Position numbers and translations under genes: made by a program. Below the pieces are notes generated by a model. The model was not told where the DNA came from, ran no database searches, and worked only from the letters and a program-made list of their open reading frames with translations. Below are positions 22,439 to 32,600 of a stretch of DNA of 64,000 bases, piece by piece; the stretch's first letter is position 1, and each line of letters begins with the position of its first letter. Origin of the DNA: Galbibacter pacificus (GTDB lineage: Bacteria; Bacteroidota; Bacteroidia; Flavobacteriales; Flavobacteriaceae). Where the stretch lies: assembly GCF_029603165.1 (NCBI RefSeq), contig NZ_JAQSVC010000004.1, positions 62,001-126,000 of the forward strand, given 5' to 3'.

Positions 22439-24262
22439 TTAATGATTCAATTCTTCTTCATTCTCTTGTAAAGGAAGCGTTTGCGGTACAAAATCCTGCC
22501 CTGGAATTACATATTCACCATCTTCATTGGTTTTACTGTAATCGTAAGCCCATCTATGCACCTCTGGAATTTCACCAGGCCAGTTTCCGTGGATATGTTC
22601 CACGGGAGTTGTCCATTCAATAGTATTCGAGTTCCATGGGTTTTGAGGAGCTTTCTTACCGTAAAAAATACTGTGAATAAAGTTCCATGCAAAAATTAAC
22701 TGTGCCAACCCTGCAATAAGTGCAAAAACAGTCATTACCACCTGAATGTTTGTTAAATCGTCAAACATCGGGAAGTTTGTATTTGTATAATAACGTCTTG
22801 GCACCCCGGCCATTCCCACAAAGTGCATCGGGAAAAATACACCGTATGCACAAATAGCAGTAATCCAGAAATGGATATACCCAAGATTTTTATTAAGCAT
22901 TCTTCCAAACATTTTAGGGAACCAGTGATATATTCCGGCAAACATCCCGTAAAGTGCAGAAATACCCATTACCAAATGGAAGTGGGCCACTACAAAATAG
23001 GTGTCGTGCACGTTAATATCAAGGGCACTGTCACCTAAGATAATTCCTGTTAACCCTCCCGTAATGAAAGTAGAAACCAAGCCTATTGAAAACAACATTG
23101 CAGGATTTAACTGCAAATTCCCTTTCCAGAGCGTCGTTATATAGTTAAAAGCTTTTACAGCCGAAGGAATTGCAATCAATAGTGTTGTAAAGGTAAATAC
23201 CGAACCTAAGAAAGGGTTCATTCCCGATATAAACATATGATGTCCCCAAACAATGGTTGATAAAAATGCAATTGCCAATATGGAAGCAACCATTGCCCTG
23301 TATCCAAAAATTGGTTTTCTAGAGTTGGTAGCTATAATTTCAGAAGTAATTCCCAATGCCGGTAATAATACAATATAAACCTCAGGGTGGCCCAAGAACC
23401 AGAAAAGGTGCTCGAACAATACGGGAGACCCTCCTTGATAGTGTAAAACTTCACCTTGAATAAATATATCCGACAAGAAGAAAGACGTACCAAAACTTCT
23501 GTCCATTATTAACAATAAAGCAGCCGATAATAATACAGGGAAAGAAACAATACCAATTATGGCAGTTACAAAAAATGCCCAAATGGTAAGCGGAAGCCTA
23601 GTCATGGACATTCCCTTTGTTCTTAAATTGATTACCGTAACCACATAGTTAAGTGACCCCAACAAAGAAGACGCGATAAATATGGCCATGGAAACCAACC
23701 ATAAAGTCATTCCCATTCCAGATCCGCCCATTGCCTGTGGCAATGCACTCAATGGTGGATATATGGTCCATCCCGCAGCGGCCGGTCCAGCTTCAACAAA
23801 TAAAGACAGTACCATGATAACACTGGACAAGAAGAACATCCAATAAGAAATCATGTTCATAAACCCAGAGGCCATATCCCTTGCACCAATTTGCAATGGT
23901 ATAAGAAGGTTACTAAACGTACCACTCAATCCTTGTGTAAGTACAAAGAATACCATTATGGTACCGTGTATGGTAACTAAAGCCAAGTATATATTAGGGT
24001 CCATAACCCCTTCTGGAGCCCATTTACCCAATAATACCTCAAATATCTTAAAAGATTCTCCAGGCCATGCAATTTGCATTCTGAACAGTAAAGACATTGC
24101 AATACCCAATACACCCATAATCAAACCAGTAATTAAATACTGTTTTGAAATCATTTTATGATCTTGGCTGAAGATATATTTGGTAATAAATGTCTCCTTA
24201 TGATGATGTCCATGATCATGTGCGTGACCTTCTGAGTGCCCCTGTGCTGCTGTTGCTGACAT
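22439..24262 (-). CDS. ctaD: Cytochrome c oxidase subunit I
   Basis: A 607-residue haem-copper oxidase subunit I with twelve or more TM segments. WFLGHPEVYIVLLPALG holds the CuB histidine and the cross-linked tyrosine, WGHHMFISGMNP the next two CuB histidines, and HDTYFVVAHFHLVMG the haem a and a3 ligands. It forms the oxygen-reducing, proton-pumping core with subunit II (next gene upstream). The N-terminus is unusually histidine-rich (GHSEGHAHDHGHHHK). It is the last gene of the act-cox operon, and a terminator follows. Subunits III and IV and assembly genes are not in the window. The A-type family is the most likely subgroup. Confidence 0.97.
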   Translation of the reverse strand: MSATAAQGHSEGHAHDHGHHHKETFITKYIFSQDHKMISKQYLITGLIMGVLGIAMSLLFRMQIAWPGESFKIFEVLLGKWAPEGVMDPNIYLALVTIHGTIMVFFVLTQGLSGTFSNLLIPLQIGARDMASGFMNMISYWMFFLSSVIMVLSLFVEAGPAAAGWTIYPPLSALPQAMGGSGMGMTLWLVSMAIFIASSLLGSLNYVVTVINLRTKGMSMTRLPLTIWAFFVTAIIGIVSFPVLLSAALLLIMDRSFGTSFFLSDIFIQGEVLHYQGGSPVLFEHLFWFLGHPEVYIVLLPALGITSEIIATNSRKPIFGYRAMVASILAIAFLSTIVWGHHMFISGMNPFLGSVFTFTTLLIAIPSAVKAFNYITTLWKGNLQLNPAMLFSIGLVSTFITGGLTGIILGDSALDINVHDTYFVVAHFHLVMGISALYGMFAGIYHWFPKMFGRMLNKNLGYIHFWITAICAYGVFFPMHFVGMAGVPRRYYTNTNFPMFDDLTNIQVVMTVFALIAGLAQLIFAWNFIHSIFYGKKAPQNPWNSNTIEWTTPVEHIHGNWPGEIPEVHRWAYDYSKTNEDGEYVIPGQDFVPQTLPLQENEEELNH

Positions 24263-24310
24263 AATCTTATTTACTTTTATATTTTAATTCTATCGTTATT
24301 AAATTGTAAT

Positions 24311-25375
24311 CTATTCTGCTGCTGCAATAGTTTTCTTGAACGTATCTTGTTCCTTCATCCATGCATCGAACTCTTCTTGTGTCTCTACTACTATTTTCAT
24401 TTGCATATTGTAGTGAGAGGGTCCACAAATTTTGTTACATAACAGAACATAGTCAAATTCCCAAGGATCGGCATTATCATCTCCATTTGCCCTTCTTTTA
24501 GCCCTTATTTTATTAATATGCTGAACTTTTTCAGCAATTCCGGGATCCATTCTCATTTCTTCGGTTGTAATGGTTGGTGTGAACGAAAATTGAGTAATCA
24601 TCCCCGGAACACAGTTCATTTGTGCCCTAAAGTGTGGCATATAAGCAGAATGGAGCACATCTTGTGAACGCATCTTAAAGATAATCTTTCTTCCAACCGG
24701 CAAATGTAACTCTGTTTGGGAAACTACATCGTCCTGACCATAAGGGTCGGTTTCATCTATACCCAATACATTGTTTTTATTAATGTCTATCAACCTTACA
24801 TTGGCTTTCCCTAAAACATTATCTGCTCCGGCATATCTGGCCTTCCAGTTAAACTGTTGAGCATATAGTTCTATAATAATCGGGTCTCCTTCTTCTTCAT
24901 CGATATCCATCAAGCTGGTCCAGGTAAACAATCCATAAAGGATTAAACCTGCCAAAACAATTACAGGAATAATTGTCCAAATAAACTCTAATTTATCATT
25001 ATCTGCATAAAACAATGCTTTTTTACCTTTTTGTCCTCTATACTTGTATGCAAAGAAGTACAACAATGCTTGGGTAACTATTTGCACAAAGAATATAAGT
25101 GCCATAGAGATATGCATCAAGCTATCATATTCCGGTCCATGTTTGGAAGCCGGGGTACCTAATAACACATCGCCCCATTCCCAGAATGAATAAATTGTAA
25201 GTAGGTAAATGAATATTAAGAATCCGAACATCAAATATCCATTAATCTTGTTGTCTTTATCATTAGCGATTTGAGAATTTTCGGTGCCAACTTGTGACAA
25301 TTCAAAAATCTTAGTCATCTGCCAAATGGCAATGGCAACAAGTAGAAGAACAATTATTGTTAATAAAGCAGTCAT
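24311..25375 (-). CDS. coxB: Cytochrome c oxidase subunit II
   Basis: A 354-residue subunit II. Three hydrophobic segments lie in the first 160 residues (one more than the classical two) before a periplasmic cupredoxin domain. The CuA site is complete: HSAYMPHF supplies the first histidine, and CNKICGPSHYNM gives the two cysteines, histidine and methionine. It accepts electrons from cytochrome c or directly from the Act complex and passes them to haem a in subunit I. There is no fused cytochrome c domain. An insertion rich in Asp and Asn (LIDINKNNVLGIDETDPYG) is present before the CuA box. Forty-eight bases separate it from subunit I. Confidence 0.96.
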   Translation of the reverse strand: MTALLTIIVLLLVAIAIWQMTKIFELSQVGTENSQIANDKDNKINGYLMFGFLIFIYLLTIYSFWEWGDVLLGTPASKHGPEYDSLMHISMALIFFVQIVTQALLYFFAYKYRGQKGKKALFYADNDKLEFIWTIIPVIVLAGLILYGLFTWTSLMDIDEEEGDPIIIELYAQQFNWKARYAGADNVLGKANVRLIDINKNNVLGIDETDPYGQDDVVSQTELHLPVGRKIIFKMRSQDVLHSAYMPHFRAQMNCVPGMITQFSFTPTITTEEMRMDPGIAEKVQHINKIRAKRRANGDDNADPWEFDYVLLCNKICGPSHYNMQMKIVVETQEEFDAWMKEQDTFKKTIAAAE

Positions 25376-25408
25376 CGTATATATCCTGTTTACTTTTTAA
25401 AATTTAAA

Positions 25409-26767
25409 TTAATAATGAAAGTGTTTACTTTCTTCAACAAATGGGTTGCGTTTTGCTAAGAACGATGGTGTTTTGGCCAACGCACTGAACACAACAAAAA
25501 TGAACAATCCTAAGAAGAAAAGTATACTTCCAATTTCCGGCACTCCAAAGCCCCAATGCTCACCTACAGTAGATGGCATTACAATTTGAAAGATGTCCAT
25601 ATAGTGGCCTATAAGAATGCTTATTCCTGCAATCATTACAAACCAGTTTACACGTTTAAAATCGCTGTTCATCAATACCAAGAACGGACATACAAAGTTG
25701 AACACCAGCATTCCAAAGAATATCCCATTGTAATGCTCTATCCTGGTAAGGAAATAGCCAGCTTCTTCGGGTATGTTTGCATACCATATCAACATGAACT
25801 GTCCAAACCATAGGTAGGTCCAGAAAATGCTTAAACCAAACATAAATTTGGCCAAATCGTGTATATGGCTATCGTTTACAAATTCTAACAATCCTTTAGA
25901 TTTAAGGTACATTGTAACCATTGCTATAACCGTTACGGCAGAAACAAACATACTTGCAAAAACATACCATGCAAACAATGTGCTGTACCAATGTGGCTCT
26001 AACCCCATGAACCAGTCCCATGCCATGATGGATTCTGTTACAAAGAAGAACAACAAGAAGAAAACAGACATTTTAAAGTTCTTTTTATAATAGGTATTGT
26101 CCTTGGCATCGTCTTGAGCATACGAATTTTTAATGGCAAAATGCCTATATATAATCCATCCCGCCAAGAATATGAGTGATCTTATCAAAAAGAACGGTAT
26201 GTTTAAATATCCTGATTTTAACTGTAATATTTCATCGTGTGCCATTACGTTTGGATCCATCCAAATATACAAATGGTTTAAATGAAAAGCGGACGTCAAT
26301 ACAAAGAATACATAAAGTATTACCGCTCCCGGGAACAGATAGGAACTAATGGCTTCCATAACCCTAAAAAGTACCGGGGACCATCCTACTTGTGCCACGT
26401 GTTGTATTGCATAAAAAACAAGTGTTCCCAAAGCTAGCATAAAAAAGAAAAATGCTGCAATAAAGAACGCTGCCCATGGGCGGTTCTGCAATTTACTCAA
26501 TGTATGCTCGTCATGCGATTGATGACTTGCAGCTTCATCGCCATGTACGTCTGCATGGACACCAGCTTCTGCATGATGCTCTTCTACAGCCGCTGCTTCA
26601 TGGGTACTTTCTCCATGCCCTCCACCATGGTGAGCATCTTGAGCAACCATAGCTTTAGCCTCTTCTATTGTAGAAGGAGAATTTATAAAACCTAATCCTA
26701 TCCCAAGAAAACCAACCACCATTAATATGATAGATGCTAACTTTAATTTATTTGAAAACGTGTACAT
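25409..26767 (-). CDS. actF: Alternative Complex III subunit ActF
   Basis: A 452-residue membrane protein with about ten TM segments, the second large quinol-binding-type membrane subunit of Alternative Complex III (related to ActC and NrfD). Conserved segments include RVMEAISSYLFPGAVILY, HLNHLYIWMD and NWFVMIAGISILIGHYMDI. Between the first and second TM lies a histidine-rich loop (about residues 45-90, twelve or so His in short HH, HGE and HAE clusters) not needed by the fold. It lies between the actE and coxB genes, giving the standard operon order A-B-C-D-E-F-cox. It acts in the inner membrane in electron transfer from quinol. Confidence 0.93.
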   Translation of the reverse strand: MYTFSNKLKLASIILMVVGFLGIGLGFINSPSTIEEAKAMVAQDAHHGGGHGESTHEAAAVEEHHAEAGVHADVHGDEAASHQSHDEHTLSKLQNRPWAAFFIAAFFFFMLALGTLVFYAIQHVAQVGWSPVLFRVMEAISSYLFPGAVILYVFFVLTSAFHLNHLYIWMDPNVMAHDEILQLKSGYLNIPFFLIRSLIFLAGWIIYRHFAIKNSYAQDDAKDNTYYKKNFKMSVFFLLFFFVTESIMAWDWFMGLEPHWYSTLFAWYVFASMFVSAVTVIAMVTMYLKSKGLLEFVNDSHIHDLAKFMFGLSIFWTYLWFGQFMLIWYANIPEEAGYFLTRIEHYNGIFFGMLVFNFVCPFLVLMNSDFKRVNWFVMIAGISILIGHYMDIFQIVMPSTVGEHWGFGVPEIGSILFFLGLFIFVVFSALAKTPSFLAKRNPFVEESKHFHY

Positions 26768-26801
26768 ATCTTAATATCTTCTTTTTGATAGTTGATCTTA
26801 A

Positions 26802-27392
26802 TTATTTATTCTCTAGGTCTTGCTTAAGTTTCATTACATACTCTGTAACTTCCCAACGCTCTTGTTCGTTTAGTTGATTTGCATAAGAACCCATTGCATT
26901 CAATCCATAACGAATTACGTGGTAAACACTTCCTTCTGTAATGGCCCTACCGGCATCATCATAACTGGGAACCCCTAATATTTTTTCACGGTCAACTAAA
27001 ACTCCTTTTCCATTTCCTTTGGTACCATGGCAAACTGCACAGTAGATATTGAAAAGTTCTTCGCCCTTTTTTAAATATTCATCGGTTACAGTAGAGTCTG
27101 CATTCCTGTATGCCTCAAACGGAAGAGGGTTTTTCAAGTTTGCCTTTGCAAGGTCATGCCCTTCCAGTGTATTTGGATATTCGTATGGCATGTGCCCTCT
27201 TGCAATGGTCCCCTCTACGGGTAATTGCCCTTCTTTTCCATTTCTAAATGCACCTGTTTCCTGATATGTTTCATAACTTACCGGTTCGTACATATTAGGC
27301 ATGTATTGATAATTTGGTGTTGATTTGTTATGGCAAGATGCAACTAAGGTAGCAACGCCTAACACAATCCCTATTTTTACAAAAACTCTCAT
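26802..27392 (-). CDS. actE: Alternative Complex III cytochrome c subunit ActE
   Basis: A 196-residue lipoprotein cytochrome (lipobox VASC near residue 20). A single c-type haem site is present as CAVCHGTKGNGKG with an axial methionine likely in the later GLNAMGSYANQL stretch. It is the monohaem subunit of Alternative Complex III that passes electrons onward to the oxidase. Ten bases separate it from the actD gene and 34 from actF. Anchored at the periplasmic face of the inner membrane. Assignment rests on the motif, the lipoprotein signal and the operon position. Confidence 0.94.
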   Translation of the reverse strand: MRVFVKIGIVLGVATLVASCHNKSTPNYQYMPNMYEPVSYETYQETGAFRNGKEGQLPVEGTIARGHMPYEYPNTLEGHDLAKANLKNPLPFEAYRNADSTVTDEYLKKGEELFNIYCAVCHGTKGNGKGVLVDREKILGVPSYDDAGRAITEGSVYHVIRYGLNAMGSYANQLNEQERWEVTEYVMKLKQDLENK

Positions 27393-27401
27393 TTCGAATT
27401 A

Positions 27402-27926
27402 TTAATGCTTTTCTGAAACTTTAACTTCTACCGCTCCCGTATCTACCAAGAGCCTTGTTAGTTCGTCTTCATTATCATGTAAAGACACTTCCATTAAAAA
27501 ATGGTCGTCTGTTGTTCTTACATCAGGATTTTCTGCTTTTTTAAACGGCCACAATTTACTTCTCATATAAAAAGTAATTACCATTAAGTGAGCTGCAAAG
27601 AAAACGGTTAACTCAAACATAATAGGTATAAAAGCCGGCATGTTCTCAATAAAACTAAAGCTGGGCTTTCCCCCGATGTTTTGAGGCCAGTCTTCTATCA
27701 TGATAAAGTCCATCATCAATACGGCTACAGTTATACCTACACATCCGTACATAAAAGATGTAATGGCAATTCTTGTAGGTGCTAAGCCCATAGCTTTGTC
27801 CAGCCCGTGTACCGGGAATGGCGTATAAACTTCTTCAATATGATGATGCGCTTCCTTAACCCGTTTTACGGCCATCATTAAAACGTCGTCATCATTATAT
27901 ATCGCTTGTATAACTTTTGAAGCCAT
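27402..27926 (-). CDS. actD: Alternative Complex III subunit ActD (DUF3341)
   Basis: A 174-residue DUF3341 protein with two central TM segments (VGITVAVLMMDFIMI and PIMFELTVFFAAHLMVITFYM) and a soluble N-terminal domain that includes the family segment EVYTPFPVHGLDKAMGL. It is a structural, cofactor-free membrane subunit of Alternative Complex III. The gene is separated from actC by three bases and from actE by nine, so it is part of the same translation unit. No unusual features. Confidence 0.94.
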   Translation of the reverse strand: MASKVIQAIYNDDDVLMMAVKRVKEAHHHIEEVYTPFPVHGLDKAMGLAPTRIAITSFMYGCVGITVAVLMMDFIMIEDWPQNIGGKPSFSFIENMPAFIPIMFELTVFFAAHLMVITFYMRSKLWPFKKAENPDVRTTDDHFLMEVSLHDNEDELTRLLVDTGAVEVKVSEKH

Positions 27927-27929
27927 AGA

Positions 27930-29663
27930 TTAATTTATTAAGTTTTTAGCTTGACCTGCCCAATCGTCTCTTTGTGCCCTTCCAGGAAATGCTCCTGTAA
28001 TTTCATCTAAAAGATTGTATTCTTTCTCGGACATTTTACTTACTTGTTCGTATTTATAGATCCCTATCTGGTTCAATGTTTTTTCCATAACCGGACCGAT
28101 CCCGTTTATCTTTTTAAGGTCGTCTGCTTCATCTTCATCGTCATGGACACCCAAGGAAGCTAATAATTGAGCCTGTTTTTCGGCATCTATTTTTATGCTT
28201 TCTGAAGATGTTTTCTTGCTTACTTCAGCAATGTCCGATGTTCTGTGGTCGGCTGCGGTTCCGGCAAGGCTATTGCCTTCTTCGCGAAGTCTCTTGTACC
28301 TTTCTCCAGATGATTTCAATATTGTTTTAACCTCTGCCTGTGCTATTACAGGGAATGTTCTTGCATATAATAAAAACAATACAAAGAAAAATCCTATTGT
28401 CCCCAAAAATATCCCAACATCTACAAAAGTTGGAGAGAACATAGACCATGACGACGGTAAGTGACCTTTACTCAAGTTGATTACGATAATATCAAAACGC
28501 TCGAACCACATCCCTATGTTAATAACAATGGATACAATAAACGACCACATAAAGTTTCTTCTCAGTTTCTTTATCCAAAGTGTTTGCGGAACCACAAAGT
28601 TACATATAATCAAGGCCCAAAATGCCCACCAGTAAGGACCCGTAGCGGCACCGATTGAAAGGTATGTGTAGTCTTCGTAATTACTTCCGGAGTACCATGC
28701 AATAAAAAACTCGGTTATATAAGCCACACTTACAATCCCACCGGTAAGCAAGATTACCTTGTTCATGTACTCGATATGGGCTCTTGTTATGTAATTTTCA
28801 AGGTTCGATACTTTACGCATAATAATAAGCAGCGTTAATACCATTGCAAAGCCCGAGAAAATTGCCCCGGCAACGAAATAAGGAGGATATATGGTACTGT
28901 GCCATCCCGGTATTACCGATGTAGCAAAGTCAAAAGATACAATGGTGTGTACAGAAAGTACCAATGGTGTTGCCAAACCTGCCAATACTAAGGATACTTC
29001 TTCAAAGCGTTGCCAATCTTTTGCCCTACCGCTCCATCCGAAGCTTAATAAACTATATATTTTTTTCTGAAAAGGCTTAACTGCCCTGTCGCGCAACATT
29101 GCAAAATCCGGGAGCAATCCTGTCCACCAGAATACAAGTGAAACCGATAGATATGTAGATATTGCAAATACGTCCCAAAGCAATGGTGAGTTAAAGTTTA
29201 CCCATAACGACCCGAACTGGTTTGGTATTGGTAGTACCCAATAGGCCAACCAAGGACGCCCCATGTGAATAATCGGGAACAAACCTGCCTGAACAACCGA
29301 GAAAATTGTCATTGCCTCTGCAGAACGGTTTACGGCCATTCTCCATTTTTGACGGAACAATAACAATACTGCCGATATAAGTGTTCCTGCGTGCCCGATA
29401 CCTACCCACCATACAAAGTTAGTAATGTCCCAGGCCCATCCAATGGTTTTATTTAATCCCCATACACCAATACCAGTTGAAATGGTATAGATAATACAGC
29501 CCAATCCCCAAAGGAAGGCTACTAAAGCTATTGAAAAGACAATCCACCATTGTTTGTTTGCCCTTCCCTCAACCGGGGCGGCAACATCTACAGTAACATC
29601 ATGGTAAGATTTTTCTCCCGTTACTAAAGGTTCACGTATAGGTGCTTCGTAATGCGACGCCAT
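27930..29663 (-). CDS. actC: Alternative Complex III subunit ActC (NrfD-like) with C-terminal HhH extension
   Basis: A 577-residue NrfD/PsrC-type membrane subunit with about ten TM segments (residues 40-450; WWVGIGHAGTLISAVLLLFR and IHMGRPWLAYWVLP are family boxes including the conserved histidine near the quinol site). Usual members end near residue 460. Here a soluble tail follows: a basic, alanine-rich linker (about 450-510) and then a helix-hairpin-helix-like module, DDLKKINGIGPVMEKTLNQIG, ending RDDWAGQAKNL. Modules of this kind are known as fusions to other respiratory and ribosomal proteins. The quinol-oxidising membrane role is firm; the tail's function is unknown. Confidence 0.93.
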   Translation of the reverse strand: MASHYEAPIREPLVTGEKSYHDVTVDVAAPVEGRANKQWWIVFSIALVAFLWGLGCIIYTISTGIGVWGLNKTIGWAWDITNFVWWVGIGHAGTLISAVLLLFRQKWRMAVNRSAEAMTIFSVVQAGLFPIIHMGRPWLAYWVLPIPNQFGSLWVNFNSPLLWDVFAISTYLSVSLVFWWTGLLPDFAMLRDRAVKPFQKKIYSLLSFGWSGRAKDWQRFEEVSLVLAGLATPLVLSVHTIVSFDFATSVIPGWHSTIYPPYFVAGAIFSGFAMVLTLLIIMRKVSNLENYITRAHIEYMNKVILLTGGIVSVAYITEFFIAWYSGSNYEDYTYLSIGAATGPYWWAFWALIICNFVVPQTLWIKKLRRNFMWSFIVSIVINIGMWFERFDIIVINLSKGHLPSSWSMFSPTFVDVGIFLGTIGFFFVLFLLYARTFPVIAQAEVKTILKSSGERYKRLREEGNSLAGTAADHRTSDIAEVSKKTSSESIKIDAEKQAQLLASLGVHDDEDEADDLKKINGIGPVMEKTLNQIGIYKYEQVSKMSEKEYNLLDEITGAFPGRAQRDDWAGQAKNLIN

Positions 29664-29699
29664 AATACTTTATATAATTATTCTTATTAGTTTTTTGTT

Positions 29700-32600
29700 T
29701 TACGCTTCTTCTGTATTTCTAATTTTTGTGTGATAGAATACATTTGGTCTGGTTCCTTTAAAACCAAGTAAGTGATACATACGGCTACTTTCTTTTAGCG
29801 CAACCACTTCACTTTCTTTATCGTTTACATCGCCAAACACCATAGCTCCAGAGCTACATGCTGCCGAACATGCTGTTTTAAATTCGCCATCCTTAATTGG
29901 CCTACCATCTCTCTTGGCGTCAAGGATTGTTTTTTGCGTCATTTGTATACACATAGAACATTTTTCCATTACACCACGAGATCTTACCGTTACGTCTGGG
30001 TTTAATACCATTCTCCCTAAGTCATCATTCATATGGAAATCAAACTCGTCGTTCTCGCTATACAAGAACCAGTTGAAACGACGTACTTTATAAGGGCAGT
30101 TGTTTGCGCAATATCTTGTACCCACACAACGGTTATAAATCATTTGATTTTGACCTTGTTTACCATGTGATGTTGCCGCAACAGGACAAACTGTTTCACA
30201 AGGCGCATGGTTGCAGTGCTGACACATTACCGGCTGAAATGCCACCTGAGGATTTTCAGATGGATGCTCTAACTGATGGTATGTACCAATTGAGTTGGGA
30301 GCAGCTTCCACTACTTCCGTATCGCCTTCGAAGGTTTCTTCTGATGAATAATACCTATCTATACGCAACCAGTGCATATCCCTATATTTTCTCACCTCAC
30401 TCTTACCAACTACCGGAACGTTATTCTCGGCATGACAGGCAATTACACATGCTCCACAACCTGTACAAGCATTCAAGTCTATCGACAAATTGAAATGATG
30501 CCCTATGCTGGAATCGAAAGATGCCCAAAGATCTGATTCTTCAACGGGAACCTCCTGATGATTTACAGACACTTCCGGTTGCGGATTCCATTCGTGCGAA
30601 TTTTTAGTATTAAATATCTCCAGTGAAGTTTCACGAAGGATATCGTTTCTTCCGTCCATGGTACTCTTCATCTGCACTGAGGCAAACTCGTGCGTACCAG
30701 AAACTTTTTCAATTTTAACCTCTTGAGAGTTATTAAAGTCTAAATAAAGCGGGTATGCATTTACCCCGGTCTTCATTTCCTCTTTTACGCCAAGTTTTTT
30801 ACCATATCCAAATGAAAGGCCAACCGTTCCTTTAGCTTGACCCGGCTGGATTAAAACTGGCACTTGGTCTATGGAAACACCGCCAACGGTTACTTTTACA
30901 TAATCTCCATTAAGCCCTCCATTGGAAACGGTATAGTTTTCCAAGTCCAGCGCTTCGGCATCTGCTAAAGAGATTGTCAAGTAATTATCCCAAGTTGTAC
31001 GCGTAATTGGGTCGGGAAGTTCCTGCAACCATGGGTTATTGGCTTGTTTACCGTCTCCCATTGCTGTTTTAGGATATAACACAAGTTCCATTCCGCTTGA
31101 TGCAGTTCCTGCCAATTTTCCGGCAGAAGCGGCAACGGAAGCTACAGCGGCCTCGGCCACCATAGAAGCTTCATTTTTATCTATATTTTCATCGGTTGAG
31201 GCTTCAATATTATCTTCTTCTACAACTTCAACAACATTTCCGTTTCCTATAAAAACTCCATCGTGCAATGCTTGGCTCCATGAAGCTCCACCAAGAACGG
31301 TAGTTTCCCAAGCCTGCCTCATGTAATCATGGAAAGCAACATCGTTACCTGTCCATTTTAGCAGTGAATCCTGAAATTGTCTTGTATTAAATATAGGACG
31401 TATTGTTGGCTGCATTAAACTGAAATGATTCTTTTTCATCTCCACATCTCCCCATGATTCTAAATAATGGGGTGCCGCGGCAACATATGTCGTTTTTGTT
31501 GAAGTTTCGTCTTCTTTAAGCGAGAAGGCTACGGATAATGGAACCTGAGCCAAGCCAGCTTCGAACTCTGCCGCATTTGGCAATGTATAAAGCGGGTTAA
31601 CACCGCTCATCATCAATGCGCCAACCTTGCCCGCATTCATATCCTTAACAAGTGTAGCCACTTGTTTTGAATTTCCTTGCCTGGTTAATCGAGGTTGATC
31701 TACATCCATAACCACACTGGAAATGGATTTATTGATTGCCAAAACAATTTTTTGGGCGTCAACATCGCTAATTCCGGTGACAACAACTGCTTTTCTACCA
31801 GCCCTTGCTACTTGGGCAGCAGCATTTTTAACTGCTTCATCTATTTTTGCCGGCAATTCACCACCAACAGAAGTACCATTTAACGCTGCATAGAATTTAG
31901 CCAAAGCTATTTTTTGCTGAGAAGGCGTTAAAGGAACTCTTTTATCGGCATTTGCACCGGTTAAACTCATATTTGATTCAAACTGAATATGACGCGACAT
32001 TTTTCCGTGAGCTGGAATACGGCCTTTGGAATACCCTGAATCGTATCCGCCACCTTGCCAATCGCCCAAGAAATCTGCGCCAAAGGAAACAATTACTTCA
32101 GCTTTGGAAAAATCGTAATCCGGTAAAGCACGCATCCCATAAGTTGCTTCAAAAGCATTTAGGGCCGCATCTTCTGAAATGGCATCATACTGAATATGCT
32201 TAACATTACCATACTTTGCAGCGAACTCAGCTATCAACTTATTGGTAGCAGGGCTGGCAAAAGTTTGCGTCAACAATACAATTTGCTTTCCACCTGCTTT
32301 GGCAGCATTAAGCCCATTTACCACATTTGTATCAAGCTCCTCCCATGACGTATATTGGCCTTTTGATTTGGGCCCTTGTACCCTTAAACTATCATACAAT
32401 CCTAATACCGACGCATGCACCCTTGCATTTGCACCACCATTTATTTTAGCGTCTGTATTGTTTTCTACTTTAATTGGTCTTCCTTCACGAGTTTTTATCA
32501 ATATGCTAGCAAAATCGTACCCGTCGGCAATGGTTGTAGCATAATAATTTGCCACGCCCGGAACTATATTTTCCGGCTGCACCACATAAGGAATTGCTTT

